64,000 bases of DNA, taken from assembly GCA_019638355.1 (NCBI GenBank), contig JAHBTY010000003.1, positions 186,001 through 250,000 on the forward strand. The letters run 5' to 3'. Below, one piece after another: positions 16,688 through 24,817 of this stretch. A program made the translations under genes and the position numbers. Origin of the DNA: Cyclobacteriaceae bacterium. GTDB taxonomy: Bacteria; Bacteroidota; Bacteroidia; Cytophagales; Cyclobacteriaceae. The notes under the pieces are model-generated. The model was not told the origin of the DNA and did no database searches. It was given only the letters and a program-made list of their open reading frames with translations. Numbering within the stretch: the stretch's first letter is position 1; each line of letters starts with the position of its first letter.

Positions 16688-18229
16688 ATGTCAGCAGAAA
16701 AGTTTATTGAATCAATTTCCAAATCTTATTCGATTTCGGGCCCCAGTATTTACCTCGGTGCCGGAATTTACGAGGGCACTATTCACGCATCGGCTAAGGT
16801 AAATCTTCCTTTACGGATGATGAACCGCCACGGATTGGTTACCGGAGCCACCGGTTCGGGCAAAACGCGCACGCTGCAATTATTGGCCGAGCAACTTTCG
16901 GCAGCAGGTGTGCCCGTGTTTATGCCCGACATGAAAGGCGATATTTCTGGTATGGCAAAGGAGGGGGCAGCAAACGATAAGATAAACGAGCGTGCCAATG
17001 CGCTGGGAATTCATTACACGCCATCGGGTTATCCTGTAGAGTTATACTCGCTTAGCGGAAAAGCAGGGGCGCAAATGCGGGCAACCGTTACCGAGTTTGG
17101 GCCTGTGTTGTTGAGTAAAATTCTGGAGTTGAATGAAGTGCAGCGTGGCGTAATGATGATTTTGTTCAAGTATGCCGATGATAAAGAACTTCCGATTGTT
17201 GATCTGAACGATCTGAAGAAAGTTCTCAACTACCTATCAGAAGGAGCGGGTGCTGCCGAAATAAAAAATGATTATGGAAAAATTTCTCCTGCTACTGCCA
17301 GCACGATTCTCAGAAAGATTGTAGCGTTGGAACAGCAAGGTGTAAATCATTTATTTGGTGAGAAATCGTTTGAGATAGAAGACTTATTTGAAAAGGTAGA
17401 TGGTCGCGGGGTAATCAGTTTGTTGAATGTATCTGATATTCAAAGTCAACCCGCGGTGTTCTCAACATTTATGCTGGCCTTGTTGGCCGAGTTATATCAA
17501 AATCTGCCAGAGGCTGGTGATCTTGATAAACCCAAGTTGATTTTCTTTTTAGACGAAGCGCATTTATTGTTCAAGGATGCACCCAAAGCATTTATGGATC
17601 AGATCGACCAGATTATCCGGTTGATTCGTTCAAAAGGTGTGGGTGTGTTTTTCTGTACACAACTTACACAAGATGTACCCGCTACTGTGTTATCGCAATT
17701 GGGTAATCGGGTGCATCATGTTATACGGGCTTTTACGCCCAACGATGTAAAGGCGTTAAAAGAAACAATCAAAACTTTTCCCAAGTCGGAGTATTATGAC
17801 ATGGAACAACAGTTTACCCAATTGGGAACGGGCCAGGCATTTATTACGGTCTTAAATGAGAAAGGAATTCCTACTGAAACGGTTGTCACTCATCTTGCGC
17901 CACCGGCTTCGTTTATGGGGCCACTCAGCGAATCGGAATACAAAGCTCAACTTGAAAGTTCTGATAAGTATAAAAAATACAAGGATGCTATTGACCCGCG
18001 CAGTGCTTTTGAAATGCTGGACGAAAAAATGCAATCAGCACGGAAGGAAGAAGAAGTAAAGCGCGAATTGCAGCAACAACGAACCACCACCACAACTACA
18101 CGAACACGCAAGGAGAAAAGTACTCTGGAAGAAGTAATGTCATCGCCTGTATCCAAACAGATTGGGCGCGAATTGGTACGGGGCGTTTTCGGAATGTTGT
18201 TTGGTACAACCCGTACGCGCAGGCGTTAA
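16688..18229 (+). CDS. HerA-like ATPase (DUF853 family)
   Basis: 513 residues. The P-loop is GLVTGATGSGKTRTLQLLAE, with a VFMPDMKGDISGMA block, a Walker B LIFFLDEAHLLFKDAPKAF, and a Gln/Arg-rich tail with a Thr run near the C-terminus. It matches the DUF853 (YjgR-like) branch of HerA/FtsK ATPases; its cellular role is not established. Not part of a NurA-HerA nuclease pair: no nuclease gene is adjacent. The start at 16688 is used rather than the TTG two codons upstream. It overlaps the converging AraC gene by 4 bases. Confidence 0.85.
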   Translation: MSAEKFIESISKSYSISGPSIYLGAGIYEGTIHASAKVNLPLRMMNRHGLVTGATGSGKTRTLQLLAEQLSAAGVPVFMPDMKGDISGMAKEGAANDKINERANALGIHYTPSGYPVELYSLSGKAGAQMRATVTEFGPVLLSKILELNEVQRGVMMILFKYADDKELPIVDLNDLKKVLNYLSEGAGAAEIKNDYGKISPATASTILRKIVALEQQGVNHLFGEKSFEIEDLFEKVDGRGVISLLNVSDIQSQPAVFSTFMLALLAELYQNLPEAGDLDKPKLIFFLDEAHLLFKDAPKAFMDQIDQIIRLIRSKGVGVFFCTQLTQDVPATVLSQLGNRVHHVIRAFTPNDVKALKETIKTFPKSEYYDMEQQFTQLGTGQAFITVLNEKGIPTETVVTHLAPPASFMGPLSESEYKAQLESSDKYKKYKDAIDPRSAFEMLDEKMQSARKEEEVKRELQQQRTTTTTTRTRKEKSTLEEVMSSPVSKQIGRELVRGVFGMLFGTTRTRRR

Positions 18230-19122
18230 TGCCGGTTCATTAAATATTTCTTGGGCGTAATACCAAACTTCTTTTTAAACGCTGCAATAAAGTGGCTGGG
18301 GTTGGTGTAACCAATCTGGTAGGCCACTTCGTTTACCTGAAACCGACTTGTATCTAATAACATGCGCGAATGATCTAACCGATGATCGAGCAAATAACCG
18401 AATACAGTGTTGCCATAAATTTCTTTAAAACCAACTTTTAACTGATACTCATTAAGCCCCGCAATTTTTGCTAACTCTTTCAGGCTGGGTGGTGCCTCCA
18501 TGTGTTTCAACAAATACTCCTTGGCATTTTTTATTTTTCTTACAGTTTCCTGATCGTTTAAGAAAGGACAACTTTCAGTATTAGCTTTCTTCTCTGAAAA
18601 GTAAAGGCCTAAAAGTTCAAGTGTTTTTCCGTGGTAATAAAGTTTTTCTGCGTTGGGGCTGAGGTTAATCGTAAAGAGTTGATTTAGCACGACATAAAGT
18701 TGAGCCGGAATCTCACGCTCATCGTAAAACTTGGTCTTTACATTTTCTGGTTTTAGAAAAGGAAGCGCATCGTGCGTAAAAAGTTTGTGCAGGCTTTCCA
18801 GCATAATAGAAAGAATAACCAATCGTCCACCGGGTGCCAGCTTCAACGTAAAAGGCAAATCGGCATCCGGGTTATAGAAAAAATAGTTTCGCTGCTTTTC
18901 GATCTGACGGCTGTAGTGCGGCCCGAATGCAAACTCGGCAGGGCCATCTACACAAAAGTAAAAGTGTATGATGTTGCGGTTCACCAGCATAGGTTGTTCT
19001 GTCCATTGCTCCGTTGGATTTTCAATGGTTTGCAACACCATGTCTTCTTTCTCCAAAAGTACTTTTAGGTTTCCTTTTTGGGTATTTTCAATTGCGGGGG
19101 TATCTACTTGTAAATCTATCAT
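18226..19122 (-). CDS. AraC family transcriptional regulator
   Basis: 298 residues. The C-terminal pair of helix-turn-helix motifs spans about 200-298 (LKELAKIAGLNEYQLKVGFK and VAYQIGYTNPSHFIAAFKKK, the classic AraC signature). The N-terminal ligand domain is beta-rich. It is divergent from the TonB haem-receptor gene with 159 bases between them. PchR-like AraC proteins commonly activate neighbouring iron-uptake receptors, so control of the receptor at 19282 is a reasonable inference. Confidence 0.88.
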   Translation of the reverse strand: MIDLQVDTPAIENTQKGNLKVLLEKEDMVLQTIENPTEQWTEQPMLVNRNIIHFYFCVDGPAEFAFGPHYSRQIEKQRNYFFYNPDADLPFTLKLAPGGRLVILSIMLESLHKLFTHDALPFLKPENVKTKFYDEREIPAQLYVVLNQLFTINLSPNAEKLYYHGKTLELLGLYFSEKKANTESCPFLNDQETVRKIKNAKEYLLKHMEAPPSLKELAKIAGLNEYQLKVGFKEIYGNTVFGYLLDHRLDHSRMLLDTSRFQVNEVAYQIGYTNPSHFIAAFKKKFGITPKKYLMNRH

Positions 19123-19255
19123 AACTTTAAAATGACGTAAGTCACTCGATTAATTAACTGATTTCATAACATTTCGTTCAAAAGTATCAAAAATTTGTGG
19201 TACCGTAATTCAATGCTATGGCTGTCATTAATTATACTTAATGGGGTATTTTTTA

Positions 19256-19272
19256 TTTAGAACGATTCTAAT
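19256..19272. promoter_or_regulatory. Palindromic operator of the haem locus, copy 1
   Basis: TTTAGAA-CGA-TTCTAAT, 10 bases before the GTG of the TonB receptor and overlapping the start of its AATCTTTG -7 element. The same palindrome occurs at 23550 and 23970. A repressor bound here would block the promoter. The regulator is not identified; a Fur-like or DtxR-like metal sensor is an inference. Confidence 0.7.
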
Positions 19273-19281
19273 CTTTGTGCC

Positions 19282-21309
19282 GTGAAAAAAATATCCCTCA
19301 TGCTGCTTTATCTGTTTCCCTTTCTTTCGAACGGGCAGGCAGGCGATACTTTAAAAACCTCGGTGCTGGAAGAGGTTGTGATAACGGGTCAATTCGAACC
19401 CCAATCAGCGCACAAATCAGTTTACCAGGTAAAAACAATTCCGCTGGAGCGACTTGCTGCAAGGGGTGCCGTGCGGCTGCAAGATGTGTTGAACACAGAA
19501 CTCAACATTCGTTTTTCGCAAGACCTTGCTTTGGGTGGTTCCAATCTTTCCATGCAAGGGTTGGCTGGCCAAAATGTAAAAGTGTTGATTGACGGTGTAC
19601 CGATGATCGGGCGGCAAGGAACATCCAACGAAATCAACATCAATCAACTGAATGTAAATGCGATTGAACGTGTGGAAATAATTGAAGGACCCATGTCGGT
19701 GGTATATGGTGCCGATGCCCTGGCGGGTGTAATCAACATTATTACCAAAAAAGCTGTTGATGGAAAGTTTGAACTGCAAGCTAAAGTACATGAAGAAACT
19801 GTTGGGAGTGAGTACGGTTGGAACACGGGAATTCATAACGAGAGCGTGGGCCTGGGCTTTTCAAAAAGCAATTGGCGCACACGTGCTGATGTTAGCCGAA
19901 ATTATTTTGGTGGTTGGCAGGGTAGTGCTGCAGGTCGCGATAAACAGTGGCACCCCAAAACCCAATACCTGGCAAGTGGTTTGGTGGGCTACAACAAAAA
20001 CAAATCGGATGTGTACTATCGGGCGGATTATTTGTTTGAGGACATCTACAATCCGGGTGGGTTTATAAATGGCGAAGCATTAGACCAAACTTATTATACC
20101 AACCGGTTAATGCAACAACTACAAGGAGCACACACATTTTCGAGCCGGCTAAATTTTAATGGAGTTTTATCATACACTAACTACGCGCGCGAAACACAGA
20201 CCACTACCGTAAATGAAGCTACTAACCAAAGCAGATTAGCGTTAGGCCCCGGCTTGCAGGATGTAACAAAGTTTAACGGTGTTACACTGCGCAGCACATT
20301 TCAATACAAAGTGAATGAAAAAATTTCGCTGCAACCAGGTATCGATGTCAACTATGAAACCGGCAGTGGTGGACGAATAAAAACCGGTACACAAGCCGTT
20401 GGTGATTATGCCGTGTTCCTTTCCGCTGAATGGAAAGTAACTGATTGGTTACAGGTTAGGCCCGGAGTGCGTTCTGTTTATAATTCTGTTTATCTGGCTC
20501 CTCCGGTTATTCCTTCTGTAAACACAAAGATTAAGTTGGGCGAAAGGCAAGATTTACGTTTATCGTACGGCCGTGGATTTCGTGCACCTTCCTTACGGGA
20601 ATTGTATTTTGATTTCTTTGATGCGAGTCATTCCATTGAAGGCAATCCAAATCTTGAATCGGAATTATCGCACAGTATAAATGCATCATTTAACTGGCGA
20701 TTGATTGAAGGTGATGGATTTACATACACTTCTATCCTGGGTGGATTTTACAACTCGGTAAAAAATATGATTGGCTATGGCCAGAAGCCCGGCAATAACC
20801 TGATCACGACTTATCTCAATATTGATCGCTACCAAACAAAAGGGTTTACCTGGAATAATACATTGAAGGGTAACGTGTGGGAACTGAATGCTGGTTATGC
20901 ACTTACTGCTCGGTTTAATCAATACAGTGAAAGCTATTCTGATCTGGAAGAATTTCAGTGGTCGCCTGAAATAACTACTGCCGCTTCTTATCGCATTCCA
21001 CGCGCAGGTTTAAAGTTTTCAGTGTACCACAAGTTTACCGGGGTTACGCCATTCTTTGAATTGGTTACAGTTGATGGCCAACCAGTAGCCCGACTGGCCC
21101 AAACCGATTCATTCCATTGGGCCGATTTCACCATTCAAAAAGATTTTGGTAAGTCGGTTTCGGTAACAGCCGGTGCGCGCAATCTCTTTGATATTAACAG
21201 CATTAATACAACTTCCGTAGCCACAGGCGTACACACAAGTGGCGGGGCACGCCCGATTGGTTATGGCCGATCTTATTTTTTAAATGTTTCCTATTCTTTA
21301 ACCAAATAA
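19282..21309 (+). CDS. TonB-dependent haem receptor
   Basis: 675 residues. The signal peptide is 1-19, with a plug domain at about 30-150 (VLIDGVPMIGRQGT; IERVEIIEGPMSVVYGADAL) and then a 22-strand barrel ending in an aromatic-rich strand. The barrel carries FRAP (433-436) and NPNL (455-458) with His450 between them, the arrangement of haem/haemoglobin receptors such as HemR and HasR. It imports haem across the outer membrane with TonB energy. The start is GTG. It is followed after 12 bases by hmuY, so both form one transcript ending at the 22773 terminator. The operator at 19256 should control it. Confidence 0.88.
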   Translation: MKKISLMLLYLFPFLSNGQAGDTLKTSVLEEVVITGQFEPQSAHKSVYQVKTIPLERLAARGAVRLQDVLNTELNIRFSQDLALGGSNLSMQGLAGQNVKVLIDGVPMIGRQGTSNEININQLNVNAIERVEIIEGPMSVVYGADALAGVINIITKKAVDGKFELQAKVHEETVGSEYGWNTGIHNESVGLGFSKSNWRTRADVSRNYFGGWQGSAAGRDKQWHPKTQYLASGLVGYNKNKSDVYYRADYLFEDIYNPGGFINGEALDQTYYTNRLMQQLQGAHTFSSRLNFNGVLSYTNYARETQTTTVNEATNQSRLALGPGLQDVTKFNGVTLRSTFQYKVNEKISLQPGIDVNYETGSGGRIKTGTQAVGDYAVFLSAEWKVTDWLQVRPGVRSVYNSVYLAPPVIPSVNTKIKLGERQDLRLSYGRGFRAPSLRELYFDFFDASHSIEGNPNLESELSHSINASFNWRLIEGDGFTYTSILGGFYNSVKNMIGYGQKPGNNLITTYLNIDRYQTKGFTWNNTLKGNVWELNAGYALTARFNQYSESYSDLEEFQWSPEITTAASYRIPRAGLKFSVYHKFTGVTPFFELVTVDGQPVARLAQTDSFHWADFTIQKDFGKSVSVTAGARNLFDINSINTTSVATGVHTSGGARPIGYGRSYFLNVSYSLTK

Positions 21310-21321
21310 ATAATAATTAAC

Positions 21322-22755
21322 ATGAATTCAGTTTTTAAAAATGCATTGAGTGCGATAGCGATAGGCGGACTTTTATTTTTTACTGCGTGTAAAGAAGACC
21401 CGGAGTTGCCGGAAAATCTCACAGTGTTTCAATCTACCGAATTGGGTATATCAGATACGGAAACATCGTTGGAAATACTCATAAAACTTACCCGACCTGC
21501 TACCGAAGCAGCCTCTGTTACCATAAGTGTAGAAGAAATTGGCCTTACCTATGGTACCGATTATACAACCTCACCCGTGGCATCTTCCAATCTGATTACA
21601 ATTCCGGTGGCTGTGGGTGATACCGAAATAAAATTTACCGTAGCAAAAACACCCACAGCCCTTTTTGATGGCGATGAGTCGTTAGTGTTTACGATCATAA
21701 ATGCGCACACATCATTGGTAGTGGGTGAAAAAAAACAACTTACGCTTTCTTTTGCCGAAATAGTTTCAACTGCGGGCGCGATGGAAATTAATGGTGGTGG
21801 AGCTACCTACCCTAACAAAGTGTTTATTGATTTAAGCGCGAACAGGCAAACTGCCGTTGCCCGCACTGCGTGGGACCTTGGTTTTTATACCGGTAATGAT
21901 TTTCGCGTGATCTTGAATTCATCGAATGGAATGCTGGCCTACGCATTGAATAAAACCGATCTTACAACCGTTACCAATGCTGATACCGCAGTACTTCGTA
22001 GCCGGTTATCTGCCGATGCAATTTTTGCAGCCATTACCTCCAACCCGGTTCCAGATTGGGTACCAACATCTATAAATTGGATTGATGATCCGGCTGGTGA
22101 TTTAACTAAAACTGCGGTTGCGCAGATTTCAGCTACCGCATCGGAAAACAAGGTGTATATAATTAACCGTGGTGCAGGCCCCGGCACTCCGGCACCAGCG
22201 TTGGGCTGGAAGAAAATTCGCATAATCCGCAACGGAAACGGCTACACCTTACAACATGCAGATATCAACGCTACAACATTTTCTGAGATTCAAATAACCA
22301 AAAACGCTGCACTGGAATTTCAATATGTAAGTTTTAGTAACGGAAGTGTTTCGGTAGAACCTTTGCGCGAACGGTGGGATATTGCATGGACCGGCTTTAA
22401 TAACTCTACCAATTTTGGCTCGGGCCCCATTCCTTATTACTTTCAGGATATAATCCTTCAAAATAGGGTTGGTGTTCAAACAGTTCAAATCTTAAACACT
22501 ACCAAGACGTACGAAGCATTTGCTGAAGCAGACCTGACTGGTTTGGATTTTGGTGTACAATCGCAAATAAAAATTGGCGCTAACTGGCGCTCAGGTGGCG
22601 GTCCAGGTACAGCACCTGCCATTCGTACCGATCGTTTCTATGTAATTAAAGATGCCGATGGCAATTATTATAAACTGAAGTTTACAGCCCTTACTACCAG
22701 TGGCGAGCGCGGCCGACCACAGTTTGAATTTGCATTACTTAAAAAAGGTGTTTGA
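21322..22755 (+). CDS. hmuY: HmuY family haem-binding surface lipoprotein
   Basis: 477 residues. The lipoprotein signal peptide has lipobox FFTAC (Cys23) followed by K-E-D, matching the Bacteroidota lipoprotein export signal for surface display. Residues about 35-145 form a Calx-beta-like sandwich. Residues about 150-477 match HmuY (ARTAWDLGFYTGNDFRVIL; RWDIAWTGF), the haemophore of Porphyromonas that strips haem from host proteins and passes it to the TonB receptor. At 477 residues it is about twice the length of classical HmuY, partly because of the extra N-terminal domain. The haem-ligand histidines of P. gingivalis HmuY could not be aligned by eye. Confidence 0.83.
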   Translation: MNSVFKNALSAIAIGGLLFFTACKEDPELPENLTVFQSTELGISDTETSLEILIKLTRPATEAASVTISVEEIGLTYGTDYTTSPVASSNLITIPVAVGDTEIKFTVAKTPTALFDGDESLVFTIINAHTSLVVGEKKQLTLSFAEIVSTAGAMEINGGGATYPNKVFIDLSANRQTAVARTAWDLGFYTGNDFRVILNSSNGMLAYALNKTDLTTVTNADTAVLRSRLSADAIFAAITSNPVPDWVPTSINWIDDPAGDLTKTAVAQISATASENKVYIINRGAGPGTPAPALGWKKIRIIRNGNGYTLQHADINATTFSEIQITKNAALEFQYVSFSNGSVSVEPLRERWDIAWTGFNNSTNFGSGPIPYYFQDIILQNRVGVQTVQILNTTKTYEAFAEADLTGLDFGVQSQIKIGANWRSGGGPGTAPAIRTDRFYVIKDADGNYYKLKFTALTTSGERGRPQFEFALLKKGV

Positions 22756-22772
22756 TAAATTTCAACTAACCA

Positions 22773-22809
22773 AAATGGCTGATCAACCGCAGATCAGCCA
22801 TTTCTTTTT
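22773..22809 (+). terminator. Rho-independent terminator after hmuY
   Basis: Perfect 12-bp stem (22773-22784 with 22792-22803; core AATGGCTGATC), 7-base loop and a T-rich tail. It ends directly at the ATG of the DUF3817 gene at 22810, so that gene must be expressed by read-through or by a promoter not seen here. Confidence 0.85.
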
Positions 22810-23118
22810 ATGAAAGAGCTTAAACTGTATCGAAGAATTGCATTAGCCGAAGGTATTTCCTTTCTGGTCTTATTATTAATTGCCATGCCCCTCAAATACT
22901 ATTTCGACATGCCGATGGCTGTTAAAGCGGTGGGCTGGGTACATGGTTTGTTATTTATTGCCTACATACTGCTAACCTTTTCGGTTGTAGGTACTATGCA
23001 GTGGAACTGGTTCAGTACACTGGTAGCGCTGGCCGTTTCATTAATACCCGCGGGTACTTTTTGGTTGGATAAATCCCTGAAGAAACGTGAAAAGGAATTG
23101 ACCAATCAAACGAGATAG
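22810..23118 (+). CDS. DUF3817 membrane protein
   Basis: 102 residues with three predicted membrane helices (about 13-32, 42-62 and 70-88). It matches the DUF3817 family (RRIALAEGISFLVLLLIAMP; KAVGWVHGLLFIAYILL). Function unknown. The start codon abuts the hmuY terminator tail. It may be expressed at low level by read-through from the haem operon (inference). Confidence 0.85.
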   Translation: MKELKLYRRIALAEGISFLVLLLIAMPLKYYFDMPMAVKAVGWVHGLLFIAYILLTFSVVGTMQWNWFSTLVALAVSLIPAGTFWLDKSLKKREKELTNQTR

Positions 23119-23123
23119 CTCGC

Positions 23124-23324
23124 TTAAATCGCCTTTACCAACTTGAACGGGAACAACAAAATTCCTTTAATCAAACGGAAGACTACATCCAGTGTAAAGC
23201 CAACGATTCGGAAAGGCAACAGAATTAGCCACACAATTGGAAATAGAAAAAGCATAATCAGCGCAAGCGGCCAGCATAGCACCAGCAAAATAAACCACAG
23301 GGCAAGGGATAGGAATATTCTCAT
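23124..23324 (-). CDS. Small hydrophobic membrane protein
   Basis: 66 residues beginning MRIFLSLALWFILLVLCWPL, nearly all hydrophobic with repeated LLPFR/LLFPFK amphipathic stretches. One long or two short membrane helices. The frame continues 21 codons upstream, but that part is charged and unlike the rest, so the inner ATG is preferred. Not recognised. It converges on the DUF3817 gene, with 5 bases between stops. Confidence 0.55.
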   Translation of the reverse strand: MRIFLSLALWFILLVLCWPLALIMLFLFPIVWLILLPFRIVGFTLDVVFRLIKGILLFPFKLVKAI

Positions 23325-23541
23325 TTTTTTTTTGAATCGATTTCTTATATGCTCATGAACAAAATCGGGCCAAACAAGAATACGCATAAAATGAACTTAA
23401 TTACCGGTCGTAATCAGATAGCCTGGGCAAATTTGTACACTATTGCGAACGATTTTGAACAACAACTTTAATGGGCACAATTATTCCGGTTAAGGACGTA
23501 AATAGGATAGCCCGTGCACGCATTCTTGAGATTCCACCAGC

Positions 23542-23549
23542 TAACTTTG
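23542..23549 (+). promoter_or_regulatory. -7 element (TAACTTTG) of the DUF6686-like gene
   Basis: Perfect TAnnTTTG. The haem-locus operator follows immediately at 23550, so it covers the expected transcription start. Confidence 0.65.
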
Positions 23550-23566
23550 TTTAGAATAATTCTAAA
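23550..23566. promoter_or_regulatory. Palindromic operator of the haem locus, copy 2
   Basis: Perfect 7-3-7 palindrome TTTAGAA-TAA-TTCTAAA, placed between the -7 element (23542-23549) and the ATG at 23569. It is the best copy in the window and defines the consensus. Confidence 0.8.
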
Positions 23567-23568
23567 TA

Positions 23569-23898
23569 ATGAGCTGTAATTTCAATATAATCGCGGAGTG
23601 CCCTAAAGGTTACATTGGCCAGTGCACGTGCTGCAACGAGTATAATTTTGCCTTCAACAACCTGCTGATCACCTTTTCAGAGGAACATTTGGCTTGGTTT
23701 TTCGATTGGCTGCTCCAAAATCGAAATAACCCCGATTTGTACTTTCCCTTAGCCAACGGACAGGACAGAATTTATCGCAGTCCGCTCGATAATTTATTTA
23801 TTACCTTCAATGACAATGAGTTAGAAGAACTTGAGCTGCTTTATGGCCAGGTACAAATGGTTTGGCAAGCTCGTAGCATTGTAAGCTCAAAGGTTTAA
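23569..23898 (+). CDS. Small Cys-rich protein, DUF6686-like, in the haem regulon
   Basis: 109 residues, cytoplasmic. The N-terminus carries five Cys (residues 3, 11, 19, 21 and 22) in the pattern C-x7-C-x7-CTCC, followed by an acidic helical body (FSEEHLAWFFDWLLQ; DNELEELELLYGQ). It resembles the DUF6686 family, whose function is unknown. It carries the same operator as the receptor and hmuT genes, so it is predicted to be iron- or haem-responsive. The Cys cluster could bind a metal or haem (inference). Monocistronic. Confidence 0.7.
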   Translation: MSCNFNIIAECPKGYIGQCTCCNEYNFAFNNLLITFSEEHLAWFFDWLLQNRNNPDLYFPLANGQDRIYRSPLDNLFITFNDNELEELELLYGQVQMVWQARSIVSSKV

Positions 23899-23930
23899 AA
23901 CTGCCGATTAGGGTATTTTTTTAACATTAA

Positions 23931-23947
23931 CTTGGATTAATTCTAAA
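23931..23947. promoter_or_regulatory. Degenerate upstream operator half of hmuT
   Basis: CTTGGAT-TAA-TTCTAAA: a perfect right arm but only four of six inner left-arm bases match. It lies upstream of the hmuT -7 element, while the better copy lies downstream, so a regulator could bind both sides. Confidence 0.4.
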
Positions 23948-23969
23948 TAGTACCTTCATTTGCGATCTA

Positions 23970-23986
23970 TTTAGAAAGAATCTAAA
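23970..23986. promoter_or_regulatory. Palindromic operator of the haem locus, copy 3
   Basis: TTTAGAA-AGA-ATCTAAA, one mismatch from a perfect palindrome, ending 2 bases before the hmuT ATG. A TTCATTTG -7-like element lies at 23955-23962, so the operator covers the likely transcription start. Confidence 0.7.
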
Positions 23987-23988
23987 CA

Positions 23989-24816
23989 ATGCGATATTTC
24001 ATTCAACTCATGCTGTTGATTGCAGCATTATCGGCAAACGGACAGCGTATTATTACTGCGGGCAGCGCCATAACCGAAACCGTGTGTGCCCTGGGCGATT
24101 GTTCAAAAATCGTAGCCTCCGATCGTACCAGCTTGTACCCGACCGAAATTCAAAAACTTCCTTCTATTGGTTATAGAACCAGCATTAGTGCCGAAGGTAT
24201 TATCAGCCTTAAGCCAACCTTGTTTATAGTGGAAGAAGATTATGTAAAAGCAGAAGTGATTGAACAAATAAAATCGGTAGGGATAAAAGTAGTAGCCATT
24301 GAACGCACTTTTTCTTTTGAAGGTACCAGCAACATGATCGAAAAAATTGCTACTACATTAAATCGACCAGAAGAAGGCAAAAAGCTGATCGCAAAAATTG
24401 AAAACGAACTTAGTGAAGCAAAAAAAATAGTTAATCAATCAGGAACAACACCGCGCGTACTATGTGTATTCAACCGCGATAAGTCGGCATTGAATATTGC
24501 CGGTACCCAAACGTTTTCAGAAATTTTAAAATATGCAGGTGCTATTCCAGCCGTTACCGGTGTAGCGGGATACAAACCACTAAGCACAGAAACCCTTATT
24601 ACATCAAAAGCTGATTTCATTCTCATGTTTGAAAATGGAGTGCAGGCTTTAGGTGGTGTAGAAGGTGTGTTGGCAATACCAGGTGTACAACAATTACCAG
24701 CTGGACAAAAAAAACAAATCATTCAAATGGAAGGGATCAAGCTTTCCAACTTTGGGCCGCGTTTAGGTGAAGCGGTGAAAGAACTCGCCACGCAACTTCA
24801 TTCACCTAGGCCATAA
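23989..24816 (+). CDS. hmuT: Haem ABC transporter, periplasmic binding protein
   Basis: 275 residues. The signal peptide is 1-19 (ALSANGQ), then a BtuF/TroA-type two-lobed binding fold (ITAGSAITETVCALGDCSKIVASD; SLKPTLFIVEEDYVK; APKT-type C-lobe). It captures haem in the periplasm and delivers it to HmuUV. It is first of a tight four-gene operon, hmuT-hmuU-hmuV-hmuS, and its promoter carries operator copy 3. The assignment to haem rather than siderophore or cobalamin rests on the linked hmuS and hmuY. Confidence 0.9.
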   Translation: MRYFIQLMLLIAALSANGQRIITAGSAITETVCALGDCSKIVASDRTSLYPTEIQKLPSIGYRTSISAEGIISLKPTLFIVEEDYVKAEVIEQIKSVGIKVVAIERTFSFEGTSNMIEKIATTLNRPEEGKKLIAKIENELSEAKKIVNQSGTTPRVLCVFNRDKSALNIAGTQTFSEILKYAGAIPAVTGVAGYKPLSTETLITSKADFILMFENGVQALGGVEGVLAIPGVQQLPAGQKKQIIQMEGIKLSNFGPRLGEAVKELATQLHSPRP

Positions 24817-24817
24817 C

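Noticed and set aside
16688-18229. HerA-NurA type defence or repair operon
   Set aside because: No NurA nuclease, SIR2 or other defence partner is adjacent; the sequence fits the solitary DUF853 family.
19275-19592. Open frame overlapping the start of the TonB receptor gene
   Set aside because: A shadow of the receptor gene in another frame. The receptor frame carries the signal peptide and plug motifs.
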